Shown piece after piece: positions 26,184 through 37,162 of a DNA stretch of 64,000 nt. Under the pieces are notes generated by a model, which saw only the letters and a program-made list of their open reading frames with translations, was not told the DNA's origin and did no database searches. The stretch comes from Knufia peltigerae. Taxonomy: Eukaryota > Ascomycota > Eurotiomycetes > Chaetothyriales > Trichomeriaceae. The DNA lies in NCBI GenBank assembly GCA_030247855.1, contig JAPDRN010000081.1, positions 1 through 64,000 on the forward strand. Direction: 5' to 3'. The first letter of the stretch is position 1, and each line of letters opens with the position of its first letter. The translations under genes and the position numbers were made by a program.

Positions 26184-27353
26184 TATCTAAATAAGTAATT
26201 ATACTTTCTAAATTATAGGGAATAAGTTTAGTTCCTTAGAACTTTACCTAAACATTTTAAATTATTATTATTTATTAAAAAGTGATTAAAAACGTGAGAA
26301 AGAAGTTCTCCTTTAAAATATAAATAGTACTAGCCTAGACTCTCTTCTTAATTTAGTCACTATATATTTATTTTAATAGGCTAAACACTTAATATTAAGA
26401 GACTAAAGAATATAAAATAAATAAGATAATATATAAAGAGTAATAATATTATACTCCTTATAGTAAAGCTTAAAATTAGTTAAGTAATAACTTTTATATC
26501 TATTAAGAACTAAGAGATAATATTTATTTATTATTTATAGTTTTATATACTAATTAAAGTGTTAAATCTATTTTAAATCTCTCTTATTTATAATCTAATT
26601 ATTATTAAGAGAACTAGGTCATATCGTAATAGAGAAGGGTATAGTGTAATAGGCCTTTATTAATGAGTGACTAGCTAAGTAATAGCTAAATAAGAACTTA
26701 GAGAGCTTAAGGAGTGAAAGCTCATAAAAGGGGGTAAAGACCTCCTTATATAGACGTAAAGAAGAGTCTATATAGAAGGCTTTAGAACAGAATAAACTAT
26801 TAATTATAAATTAATAGTCTTATTATGCTTAGCCTTACGTAGTGTACTTAGCCTTACACAGGTTAACTAGTTAATATTTTTAACTTAGAATAATTAATAT
26901 AGTTAATAGTTATATAGAAGAGTACTATTTTAGTATTAAGTAAAGAGATAATATTTATCTAAAATAATAATAAATAGTAAAACTATTTAGCCTAATATAT
27001 TAATGCCTTAAATCATTATTATTTATTTCTAATTACTAGGCTAGACTAGCTTAATACCTAAGCACCTTTTAATACTTATCATAATAATATCTATTAAGAT
27101 TATACTCATTATAAATTTATTCTTATTAAAATTATAGATATCTATATTTATTACACTATATTTTATAACTATATTCTTTACTAGTATAAACTATACCTAA
27201 ATTATGTTAGGATCTTTACATTAAGTCCTTATATAGTTATATTAATAAAAGAAATACGTCTAAAGCTTTAGTCATTACTTAATAAAGTTAGAAGCTTAAT
27301 ACTTCCTAATGAGAGGTGCGTTATACTTTGTGAGTAGTTAGTTAGTTATATCT
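26184..27353 (-). repeat. Inverted repeat arm, right (interrupted)
   Basis: This is the reverse-complement partner of 22,670-23,556. The arm is split by the LTR-like element at 26,603-26,908. Where the undisrupted arm reads through, about 21 bp next to the insertion is missing here. The arm's outer edge at 27,353 is also the edge of the AT-rich subtelomere: normal gene composition starts within about 20 bp. Confidence 0.85.
26603..26908. mobile_element. LTR-like repeat, copy 2, with target duplication
   Basis: This is the second copy of the ~305-bp repeat at 12,184. It begins TATTAAGAGAAC (TG of the first copy changed to TA) and ends GTTAATA. The flanking 5-mers are ATTAT on the left and GTTAT on the right, a 5-bp target duplication differing by one G-to-A transition. 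A 5-bp duplication with TG/CA-type ends is what a solo LTR of a retrotransposon leaves. It sits inside the right inverted-repeat arm and is therefore younger than that arm. Confidence 0.65.
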
Positions 27354-27373
27354 GTTCAATTCGATCTAACGGA

Positions 27374-28782
27374 TTAGGGAGTATAACCCAAAACCCAATC
27401 TGATCCTAATCCTAATCCTAACCCTGCAGGATAAGTCTGACCTGTTGCGCAGCCTAGTTTTGAGCGTGAACAGGACAAAGATGAATTGACGGAACCCACC
27501 GTCCTAAAATCCTCGCCCCCTATCGGTGGGTTCTGTTGGGCCGGCGGGTAGGATAAGGACCTAGGACCGTTAGGCTGCATGTTTTCATTATCTGCGAGGG
27601 GCGTTGAACGGTTAAATGCCGCACAACGACGAGGAATAATTGATTTGAGTAGGTCGCTAGTAGATGGGGAGACAGTGAAAGGACCAGTGCTGTAGCTAAA
27701 GATATCCTTTGAAGACGGCCTAGTCAAACTGGCGCTGATGATGTCTCCCTTATGGTCGGTGCCAATATTATTTAAGCAAATAAGCAAGTCGCCCTCAACA
27801 ATACAGGAGATGTTGCCCAGCTCGCTGGACTGAGTGTTGATGACTAGGGTTTCGACAGAATATCTCGACCAGACTTTATCCACATGGTAGGTCCAGTAGT
27901 CCGAGAATGCGTTAGGCTGCAGTTGGATGTAGCTGTTCGGAGAGAGTACACGGACAAAGTTACCTTGGGAGCCTTGGATACAGAGATCTCTCCAAGGGTA
28001 ACCGTCGATCGAGCTTTGAATTGCAAGACCATCGCAGATCCCCTGCATCGCGCCTCCTTGCAAGCCACCCAGCTGTGACGTGGACCAACCATTCTCGTTA
28101 TCTGAACCTTTTAACGATATGCCCAGGGCCAGCCCGACGAAGTCAACGTTGCTAATATCAGCCCATATACCGCCAGCCTTAGAGTATGTAAATTTTACAA
28201 ATCCCTATTGTGTGTCTGTGTTGGAGTTATCGGTAGCAGACGGCTCGACTAACGACACACCCCCGGCAGCGCTCTTAATACAAGCAAAAGTAAGGTCTCC
28301 TTCAGCGACCCAAACCCTTCCAGCGGTGATATCGGTCGGAAGCGTAATGTCTGTTATCTGATTGCTAGTTTGAAGGGGAATTGTGATGAGATCTGACGGG
28401 ATCACCGTCGGAACAGAAGAGCCATCGGTCGTTGCATAGTACCATTGTCCGTTAGACTGTAAGACAACTGGGTTATTGTTCGGATCACTTCCTGTGATAT
28501 ATACGTTGACACGGTTGACGCCTCCGAGGTTGTTGACGAACCAAATGCGAAATGTATCAGAGTCCGTTAACTCCTTCCCCTCGGAGGTAGTGTTGACCGA
28601 AGTAATACTAGCTGTGATTTGCTTAGTTCAAAGTCCCCTTGCATCACGGTGATGTGAGTGTTGTGCTGAGGCCAAATAGCGTCGTACCTGTTTAGATAAC
28701 GAGGCCCATGTCCAGGAAAAGCGACATATAAGGCGATGAGAACTGGCAGAAAGGTCAAGAATCTAGTATTACGAGGTACCAT
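27374..28782 (-). pseudogene. GH64 beta-1,3-glucanase, in-frame stop
   Basis: This is a glycoside hydrolase family 64 (thaumatin/osmotin-fold beta-1,3-glucanase) gene, normally a secreted enzyme acting on fungal or oomycete wall glucan. It starts at ATG 28,782 with a hydrophobic leader. Family-like stretches follow in order: FRIWFVNNLGG, GRVWVAEGDLTF, VSLVEPSATD, GFVKFTYS, DISNVDFVGLALGISL, DGYPWRDLCI, NAFSDYWTYHVDKVW and CAAFNRST near the C-terminus. A TAG at 28,205-28,207 sits between NTDTQ and GFVKF where the family has a Trp in a WGFVEF-like motif. TGG to TAG equals one C-to-T change at CpA on the + strand (28,206), as RIP makes. The leader and the body are in different frames. A splice joining them was not resolved, so a second lesion is possible. 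Stop-codon readthrough or sequencing error is the alternative. Confidence 0.82.
27405..27426. repeat. Degenerate telomere-like hexamers
   Basis: Three units close to CCTAAT/CCTAAC followed by CCCTG lie just inside the gene-rich side of the AT-rich/normal junction, and TTAGGG occurs at 27,374-27,379. They encode the GLGLGLG tail of the GH64 frame on the minus strand. They may be an old telomere seed left when the subtelomere was added, or a simple repeat. Confidence 0.5.
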
Positions 28783-30035
28783 ATTTTGGGAGGTTATTTT
28801 GGTCTAAGATCATGCAGCACCGAAGAGGAACTCAGCAAAGGTATTACATTTGAGAAGCGGGAGAACACCACGTGTCTCAATGTGCAAAGATAGGAGTGTT
28901 GTGAAGATTGTCCCGATTTCAGGCGTTTCTTGTACAAGCCTACGGAAAGGGAGGCTCAGAGATGGTGGAAGTAACCTCCTCCGCTTCACGCTCCCTCGAA
29001 AATAGTCCATGGTTCCTGCTCTCAACCATGAAATTCGACAGTCGAAGGCAACGGAACAAGCACTGCCCGCTACCTCTCTGGGAGGTTCTAATGCCGCATA
29101 GTCCGGCCATGACTATATGTGAGAATTGAAGCATTCGTAAAAGACCTTGGTAAATAGCGTATGCAGTAAACGCTAGCGGCTGCAGAATGGAATGGCCCTG
29201 CCCAAGAAAAGGGTTGCAAGTGAAGTGTTGCAAAACCCAGCCAGGGTGGACAGTCCTCATGTCAAGGATTGGCTCTACAGGTAGCTGGGAAGTGGCTTCT
29301 AACCGCCTTCACTGCCGTCCTGAACGTTCGCCCCTTTTGCAATACACCACCACTGATGCTCCGAGTCAGGAATGAATACCCGCCCTTTGGGGTCCACTTT
29401 TTCTATTACCCTATGAAGATTGCAAGGATATGTCGACGGGAAGTCGCACCTTGCAGGGGATGGGCTAATACGGCCCACAACTGCTCTTCCTACACCCTGC
29501 GAGGGGAGCTCGGACAGGAAGGCTCTTCGATCCAGTAGCCACGTCAGCGTGCGATCTCAACCGGTGAGGCATTTAAGGTTTGAAGAACAGTGCGGCACAG
29601 ACGGTATGGGCCTTTGCTCAGTAGTGTGCTACTGCAATAACAGCCAACGATTTGCCTTCCACACCTCCTGCCTCCCTGTCGATATTGCTGCCTCCGAAAT
29701 AGTTGGCTCTCGATGTTCGATGACAGCCACCCTAAAGTTTCGCAGGAGGCATGGACCCTGGGATCTGGCCACAGCATTTCAGATGCACACGAATGAAAGT
29801 GATAGTCGTTATTAGCACGCCAATAGTCCTCTCCATCCCCATGTTGGAGGACACAATATCATTTCCTCTTTCGACGAGTTGCCTTAGTCCTAACCTGAAC
29901 TCCACAGCCCGATGGCTTCCTGGTGTCTGCTCTTCGCCTCTTGTCCGTCCCACATCTTTCAATGTAAGCGGCTCTTGGGAGATAGGCTCCAGCCTCTGGA
30001 ATTCCCCGAATCGTCCAGTCAAAGACGTTGTCACG
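28783..30035. other. No supported gene between two pseudogenes
   Basis: Composition is normal, but frames up to 131 codons overlap on both strands and none has recognisable motifs or splice-supported extensions. This region also holds the promoter of the broken GH64 gene. It may contain decayed coding sequence. Confidence 0.5.
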
Positions 30036-30413
30036 CTATAATTCTTTCGTATTAGCCCTTCTTCGACGCCTTCTCTTTCGATCACATCTGCCTACAAGGG
30101 CTCGCTCCGTCTTTTGCTCCCTAACGCTAGGACAGGGCACAGGACGTTGCTGATTCATATTTGACCGCCTTTCAAACTCCCGCATCGTCCAAGCGAACAC
30201 CTTATTATGCTCGAAACCCTTGCGGCGAAAGAGGCGACCGAACAAGCCCCGGAGGTACTTGTAATCTGGCTTATACTGGTCATCCAGTCCACGAATGTAG
30301 TTCATGTAGGTTATAAACTCCGCGGGCAGACCCCGGTATGGTTCGGCTACCTTGATCGTCTGCTTCCGCTCGAAAACAAGCCTATTCCTCCTGCCATTAG
30401 AGAAACCAAGCAT
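30036..30413 (-). pseudogene. Casein kinase 1 family, 3' fragment
   Basis: The frame contains a stretch typical of the C-terminal lobe of casein kinase 1 (Hhp1/Yck type Ser/Thr kinases): GLPAEFITYMNYIRGL, then KPDYKYLRGLFGRLFRR and KVFAWTMREFERR. This equals roughly the last 60 residues of the kinase domain, followed by a short basic tail (RKRRRRRR) to the stop. The ATP-binding and catalytic loops (HRD, DFG) were not found upstream in any frame, so only a 3' fragment is present. The match begins near 30,335. It is probably a truncated duplicate captured at the subtelomere and not expected to be an active kinase. Confidence 0.75.
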
Positions 30414-30540
30414 CTAAAGGTCAAACGAGAAGTCTTTCGCTGTTTCAAGATTGGATTTGTCAGAAGATAAGGCCTCCATGGTTCTAGACTCGAGAGATTG
30501 CGTGGTGTTGAGAGTTGAAGGCGCTGGCGGGCATTGACCC

Positions 30541-30650
30541 ACGAAGTCCGCCCCCAGATCCGCCCCCAGATCCACCCCCAGCTCCGCCTCCAGGTCTGTC
30601 CTCAAACGTCAGCCCCCAGAGTTCCGCCTCTAAGGTCCGCCTCCAGAGTT
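30541..30650. repeat. 12-bp minisatellite with CCGCC core
   Basis: About four to five copies of a 12-mer (GATCCGCCCCCA and variants, ending GCTCCGCCTCCA) run from about 30,544 to 30,593, followed by degenerate units to 30,650 (TTCCGCCTC, GTCCGCCTC). It lies 400-500 bp upstream of the MFS transporter start and contains the CTCCGCC motif shared with other promoters in cluster 1. The Gly-rich minus-strand frame over it is only the repeat read backwards. Confidence 0.75.
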
Positions 30651-31050
30651 TTGTCATCCGCCTATTTACTAGTACAATTCCCTTATTGGTGAAGAGTCGA
30701 GAGTTATCAAGAGTTTCTAAGGCGTAAGAAGTTCTAGACTCCTTTTTCGACTGGAAAGTTTCCGACTGGATAGAGTCGGCGACACGGGGGGTCACGAATA
30801 TGTGTTGAAGGAATACACCCTCCGTATTCTCGTGGTGGAGTGACTGAGTTTGGAGGGGAATCCTCGTATCCCTTGGCGTGTTGAGTTGGTTCTAACACTC
30901 TGACCACTACAAATATGGCTTGTCCGGCCGCTTCTAAAGCGCTCACACTCCTTCTCTTCTTATCCTGCAGACTTACTCAGGTTCCACCTCCTTGCCCCTT
31001 TTTTCCATTTCAATTTATTCCATCGGCGTGCCCACCACGTTTCGACCACC
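30651..31050. promoter_or_regulatory. MFS transporter promoter region
   Basis: About 400 bp between the minisatellite and the MFS start. A pyrimidine-rich tract (30,945-31,020, CTCCTTCTCTTC and CCCCTTTTTTCC) precedes the ATG, as in many fungal core promoters. No TATA box was identified. Confidence 0.45.
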
Positions 31051-32785
31051 ATGGCCGCAGTCGATATCGACATGTCCGAGAAGACAGTCCACCCCGAACA
31101 GATTGAGTTCGGCACAGGCGAAGATTTCAGGTTTGACCCTAAACGGACCAAGAAATTGCTCCGCAAGCTTGACCGCAACTTGCTCCCGGTCGTGACCGTT
31201 TTGTATCTCCTTAGCTACCTCGACCGTGCCAATATCGGCAACGCACGCTTGGCGGGACTTGAAAAAGATCTTGGCATGAAAGGCTTGGATTACAACGTGA
31301 GTCTGGCTTAAACTCCCTCCACTTCATTCCATACTGATCGCAACGCCAGGTTGCGGTGGCCATCTTCTTCCCCTTCTATGTCGCCGTCGAGCCAATCTCC
31401 AACATCATGTTGAAGAAAATTCGTCCGTCGCTCTGGATCGCTTCCATCATGGTTGCGTGGGGAGTCATTTGCACGCTCATGGGCCTCGTGACCAACTTCG
31501 GTGGCTTTCTCGCCGCCCGGGCTGCATTGGGCCTGGCCGAAGGCGGCCTGTTTCCTGGGATCAACTTCATCATCTCAATGTGGTACCGGCGGTTCGAGTG
31601 CGGGTTTCGGATGGTAAGTGTCTCTCACCCACAAACAAGCTGGGATATTCGCCACAGGTCTGTGGGCTGACCGTTCCAAAGGCACTGTTCTATTCTGCCG
31701 CCACTGCCTCTGGGGCCTTCGGAGGTTTCCTTGCGCGTGCCATCGTAGAGATGGATGGCGTCGGGGGAAAAGCTGGATGGTCTTGGATCTTCATTATCGA
31801 AGGTCTCATCACCGTCGTCGGCGGTAAGCTGGTCGTCCAACGTTTGCTGTCAGCAGGGCTAACTCCGCCAAAAAAGCCGTCGGAGCTTTCTTTTTACTCC
31901 ACGATGATCCTGAGAGCTCGAAGTTCCTCAGCCCGGACGAAAAGGTCGAGATAGCTCGTCGGCTAAAAGAGGATGAAAACGGCCTTGCCAGCGAATACGG
32001 AACAAGATTCGCCATGCAAGCCGTCAAGGATCCCAAGATCTGGTTCCAGATGCTCATCACATTCTTGTAAGTGTCTTCTAGTTGAATCAGTCGGAGTCTA
32101 ACGACTTGCTTAGGGTCTATACGCCCGTCTACTGCATCGCGCTTTTCCTCCCGACAATAGTCGCCACGCTTGGCTACACCAATACTTCGGCGCAGCTCAT
32201 GTCGGCACCGCCATACGTCGTTGCGTGCGGGTTCTGTATCCTCGGCGGCTGGGCCGCAGACAGAGTGCAGTCTCGCGGCATCTTCATGGTCGGATTCCAG
32301 TGTGTCGCATTGGTCGGAATCATCTTGCAAATTGCGGCAAAACAAGACCGCGCCAAATATGCAGGTACTTACCTTCTCACCATCGGCTTGTATCCTTGCG
32401 TGCCAATGGGCACCGCCTGGAACTCCAACAATATTGGTGGATCTGCCAAACGAGCTGTTGGGATAGCCATGCAAATCGCGGCCGGTACGTATCATGCCAA
32501 GGGGAGGCATTTCACGGCTAATGGTGACCAGGAAATCTCGGTGGCATTGCGTCCGGATTCATCTACGTCAAGGCGGATGGCCCAAGATATATCAAGGGCC
32601 ACTCCGTCATGCTGGGCATGATAGCTCTTAGCATCATCCTCTGCGCTTTACAGTCGGTCTACCTCCGTCGAGAGAACGCCCGTCGTGACGCCACTCACAA
32701 GCCTTTGTCGGAGTACACTGCGCAGAACAAGCACGAAGAAAGAGAGCTGGGAGACTCCGCCACGTTCTATCGATTCACCGTTTAG
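31051..32785 (+). CDS. MFS anion transporter, allantoate permease (Dal5/TNA1) family
   Basis: Plasma-membrane major facilitator of the fungal anion:cation symporter group, which imports small organic acids and vitamins (allantoate, nicotinate, phthalate). Six predicted exons: 31,051-31,296; 31,350-31,613; 31,682-31,823; 31,877-32,066; 32,114-32,484; 32,532-32,785. All join in frame to give 488 aa, normal for the family. Motifs seen: RKLDRNLLPVVTVLYLLSYLDRANIGNAR at the first helix, AARAALGLAEGGLFPG, ALFYSAATASGAFGGFLARAI (helix 5), HDDPESSKFLSPDE in the central loop, and GGWAADRVQSRG. The C-terminus is cytosolic and polar. ATG 31,051 is chosen because it precedes the acidic N-tail typical of the family. 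It probably imports the acid used by neighbouring CoA-ligase and hydratase genes. The substrate cannot be read from sequence. Confidence 0.93.
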
Positions 32786-33528
32786 GCAATGGAACAGTCG
32801 TTAACCACTCCCATAGTGAGGTTGCGTCCGCAGAGGAGAGTCTCAAGACCGTCAGGCACCTCCTAGACATCGCTAACGAGGAAAGGAGGAGGTGGGCAAG
32901 GCAGCTTAGCTACGGATTTGACCTTGGTAGAGAACAAAGACGTGAAAAGTTTGCCCCGAAATCATCATGTCTCAGCGGCAACCCATACCGCTCAAGCCTC
33001 TAAGATCCAAAACCATCCCGATCAGTCGGGATGTTCCTAGAATCGGTGGTCTCTCAGAAGCTGCTTAGCTTTGCGGTTTTATTGTCATCATGCAGCTCTG
33101 ACACAGTAGCGCGTCTAGCCCTGAGCTCTTAATCTACCATCTAAGATACTTATATAGGAGTGATACCCTCCTGTGCCAATATCTGGAAGGTGATTAGGCA
33201 TTCAGCCCCCGACGAAGTAAGGACCTACTTTGTCAAGGCGATGCCTAAATCTCCAGATGGAAGCCACCAAAGCTTTCAAAACTAAACTTGGCATCCTGCA
33301 GTGCAAAACGACACTTTGTCATTGACTTTGCTGTAAGTCTTCTGCAGTATTCCACTTGTTCTGTATCTCTAATTTCAAGTGCAACCGAGACAAAAAGAGA
33401 GCTGCTAGACTGAAGTCGATGAAAGACTGCTCAAAACTGTTACCAGGGTTGTGCATTGAGCTCGCTGAACCATTTCTCCTGATAAACCCGCGTCTCGACT
33501 CAAAAATGTCCCCGGGCGTGTGTCTTAT
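32786..33528. other. Convergent intergenic region with hairpin
   Basis: This is the space between the convergent MFS and acyl-CoA synthetase genes. It holds a perfect hairpin at 33,014-33,033 (stems CATCCCGA and TCGGGATG, loop TCAG), possibly part of 3'-end formation. No supported gene is present. Confidence 0.5.
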
Positions 33529-35257
33529 CTACAACCTTGGTCTCTCTCTCACACTCTCCAGTTTCGTCATTTGTTTCAGCTCGTTTTTCAGGATCTTGCC
33601 CGCTGCGCTTTTGGGTATTTGGTTCACGAACCTGATACCGCCACGTAGCTGCTTGTGGTTGGCAACTCGTTTCGCAAACCACTGGACGATCTCGGCTGCG
33701 TCTCGTAAACTCTGCTCATCTTCAGGCACTCCTGTCGCCTGGTCGCAGCCTTCTCCTCCCCTGGCCCTATTGACGATGTAGGCTCTGGGAACTTCCGTAT
33801 GGGCCACGGAATCGTAGGAACCGATGACGGCAATGTCATGGACCAGCGGATGATCGCTCAGTTTACCCTCGAGTTCGTTGGGTGCAACTTGGAAGCCTTT
33901 GTATTTGATTTGGTCTTTGACCCGATCCGTGACGAAAAAGTTGTGGTTTTTGTCCAGGTAGCCCACATCACCGGTCTTCAGGTACCTTCGCCCATCTTGT
34001 TCCGCGACCGAGGCCGCAGTAGCCGATGGGTTCTTCCAGTAGCCCTTGAAGACGTTCGGTCCAGAGAGCCAGAGCTCTCCAGGGGTCCCAGCTTTGGCCT
34101 CATCACCATCTGTAGTGACGAACTTGGCGGTCAAGTTGGGAAACATTTTACCAACGCTTCCTATAGACGACTCCCATTCATCCCACGGTTGAGTGTGTGT
34201 CATTGGCGAGGTCTCGGAAAGGCCATAAGCCTGGTTGATGCCGACCTTCAAGCGTTGATAGACTTTCCGTATGATCTCGGTCGCCAGAGGAGCAGCACCG
34301 CACGTAATCATGCGGAGACTCGAGAGATCATACTTGTTGACCAAGTGATCCTGTGCCAGACGTACAACGACCGGAGGCGCAACGTAGGTAAAGGTTATTC
34401 GGTGTTTCTCGACCAGTCCCAGGAACTCTTCAAATTTGTAGTCGGGCACCACGATCATCTCGATACCTCGAAGGAGACATTGATTGACCAGTCCAACTAG
34501 GCCGTAAATGTGGAAGAAGGGCAGAACTCCCAGTATTCTATCGCTTCCAGATGAGTACCAGTGTCCCACTGCTCCCGTAAGCATGCTAAGGTCCGCGATG
34601 ACATTCCGGTGAGTCAACATGACTCCCTTGGGAAGGCCGGTTGTACCAGAACTGTAGACGAGGAAGGCAAGATCCTCTTGAGGCTCTATCTGCACGCGGC
34701 CCACCAAAGGGCCGGATGTAGTGATTTGTTTCCAGTGGAGAAATTGGGACGACTTTCCAGGACCCAGCATGAGGATGTTCTCGATTGGAACATTCGTACG
34801 CGCCGCGGCCGCGATCGCCTTCTCAAGATGCGACTCTGATGTTACCAAAACCTTGGTTTCGGTGTCACGGAGTTGGAAAGCCAACTCATCGACAGTGTAA
34901 CCAGGATTTGCCGTTGAGACGATACCTCCCGCGTAAAGCGTACCATATATGACTGGCCCGTAGTCGACGTCATTGGGAGAGTATATCAAAAGCACGTCGC
35001 CTTTCTTCCAAGAAAAGTGGCTGTAAAGGCCTTCACCGAACGTGCTTGCGGCGGTTCTGACCTGCTCGAGGGTATAAATACGCTCAGGATTTCTGGAGCA
35101 TTTGTAGATAACTGCGACGAATTAGTATTCCACCGCAGAACATGGATATGGGGCGCAAACCTTGAGACTCAGGGAAATCTCTTTTTGTTTCCAACATCAG
35201 CGACCACATATCCACATTGGGGATGGCGACGTCGGCGAAGGACGAACCGACCGGCAT
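33529..35257 (-). CDS. 4-coumarate-CoA ligase-like acyl-CoA synthetase
   Basis: ANL-superfamily adenylating enzyme that activates a carboxylic acid to its acyl-CoA through an acyl-AMP. Two exons (35,161-35,257 and 33,529-35,111; 49-nt intron with TACTAAT branch) give 559 aa, normal for fungal 4CL-like proteins. ATG 35,257 opens with AIPNVDMWSLMLE, the usual start of this family. Motifs: P-loop SSGTTGLPKG (186-195), QAYGLSETSP (326-335), YLKTGDVGYLD (409-419), hinge DRVKDQIKYKG (428-438) and the catalytic lysine in PKSAAGKIL (about K538). The C-terminus PRL is a non-canonical PTS1-like tripeptide, and many fungal relatives are peroxisomal. It likely supplies the CoA ester to the MaoC hydratase and hydrolase nearby. 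The chain type is unknown. Confidence 0.95.
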
Positions 35258-37162
35258 CTTGTCGGTCGCAATAAGACAAACTGTACCAAACCGGTCTGGC
35301 TGTATCAAGATTCAAGGATTTTGAGAGATAAACAGTTGTCAAAGAAAAGGCGAATTGTTAACATTTTGTATTTTGGCCCTCGACCGAGGGCCAACCAGTT
35401 TGTGGGATGCAAAGGGAATCGTAACCGCGTACGACAGTTGTTGGCATGTTTCCAGATCCAGCGAAGCCGACCTTCGAAAAGAGAATTCCACCGAGGCTTT
35501 GGAGAATCAACCTCTCGCAAAGCATGCAGGCGGCGCGGCGGACATTTCGTTCTAGATTTGCGACTTTAGAAGTATTTGGCCCTTGGAAACGGCGGCCTCG
35601 CGCCCGCCCCCGCCCCTGCTCCAAACCAATGCCCTCGAGGCAGAGTCAGGCCACAATGGCCAATGGCCACTTTTTCACATGTAGCTCTCCGTGCATAACC
35701 CCGCTGGAGAAGGCTGTGGGGAAACGCCCGCTCCCGCCGCCGTCCCCTTAGGAAAATAGACGCCGCCCGGGCTTGGAAGAGCCTAGATGCTTCGATGCAA
35801 TAGTTGAGTTACCTCGAGTATGCTTTCTGGTGGATTTAACAGCGGACCACATTGAAGCTGGCTTTCTCGTGTCCTTTTTCTTGTTCCAAGCCTATTTTGA
35901 AAGGATACGGATCCTATCAGCAAGAGTACAGAAGATGGAAAATGTCCACATGATGCAAATTTGCCTGAGTGAGCCATCCATTGCCAGAGAAAGCATTCCC
36001 ATACAATCACTTAGGTACGCAAATGGTTGACATTCAACGAAAACCACTTCATATACAATGGGAATCACAGTGTACAACTAATCCTTTGACTGAGCAACAG
36101 CTTGATCACCAGCCTTCCGTAAACCTCCTGTCGGCTGCAATAGGAGGATAGCGACTTTATTTGCCGCCGTATTTCGAGATCCGTGCCTCACCAGCCGCGT
36201 GAATTGGCCATGGCGAATGCCGAGAACAGGCACCCTTGACGAGATGAAATCGCCCCGCTCAAAACTTGAAGTGCCGAAGCTCAAGCTCTTCGCTGGATGT
36301 TTCGGTGAAATATGGAGGTTCTGAATGGTGACCCGACCAAATTTATGCTGGCAGACTTGGAAAGTAGAGACTGAAGGCAACATAGTCGAGCTCCCCAGAT
36401 GCCATGATCCTTGTCCCAATGGAAAGCGTCCAAAGTCGAGCACTCGGGTATGGTGGTTGAAAAGGGCTAGAATAGTCGGGCATGCCTGGCACTGGGCAGT
36501 AGATAAGTGAAACCCTGAGCATCCTCCGGTATAAAGTTGAAAAAGCAGCGCACCTTTGGCTTGCCAAGGGTTCGAGACTCAAGAGGTCTTTCATATATCT
36601 GCCATTTCGTCAGCATGGCAGAGGACAGACAATCCACTACAAAGCCAGGTTTGTTTGGTGCCCTTGTCCATTCTCCGGGTCTCGTTGTGACATGATCTGG
36701 CTGTCAATGCTTTGAGAGGTGTTCGCCGGAGTGAAAGTCCAATGGTGCGGTCGAGGCGGCGCTCATTCTAGGCTTGGTGTAGGCGGTGATTCGGGCGGAG
36801 TTGTGGCATTCCATTCGACCCATCTGGCACTCCGCATTGTTCATCCCGCCGTCGTCGCATACCCCAGTCCCCACGCGCCCTCCGCTCACAGACGGGCTGC
36901 CGTCAATAAGGTTCTTTGCGAACAATTCAAAGCCGTAAGTTCGAACCCCTGGCGCGGAAATTGCATGCTTAGAACGGTTATTTTGCCGTGATTCCTCTCA
37001 GATGTATAAAATTTCAAGATATAGTGCGCCATCACGCATTCGGAGAACGCCCCTTGATATACCAACGGGAAACACACCTGGAGACTGAAGAACCACTTGA
37101 TTTAAGGACTTAAAGCATCAACTTCTCGAAGCAGCACTGATATTGACGTCGTTCATTTCGAA
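35258..37162. other. Long divergent intergenic region
   Basis: About 1.9 kb between the divergently transcribed acyl-CoA synthetase and dehydrogenase genes. It includes GC-rich tracts at 35,580-35,640 and 35,725-35,770 near the ligase promoter and GGCGGAG at 36,794-36,800 on the dehydrogenase side. Frames up to 121 codons (36,078-36,443, minus) have no recognisable content and no splice-supported extension. No gene is supported. Confidence 0.5.

Noticed and set aside
28808..29815. Chain of frames between the GH64 and CK1 pseudogenes
   Set aside because: Similar-length frames occur in several phases on both strands and none resembles a family.
30484..30795. Gly-rich minus-strand frame
   Set aside because: The glycine run is the antisense reading of the CCGCC minisatellite.
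35580..35770. CpG-rich tracts as a CpG-island promoter
   Set aside because: CpG islands are not a fungal promoter class; kept only as GC-rich promoter sequence of the CoA ligase.
36900..36970. Possible tRNA (GTTCGAACCCC box B-like sequence)
   Set aside because: The flanking bases do not form a T-stem (GTAAG against CCCTG) and no A box or acceptor stem fits.
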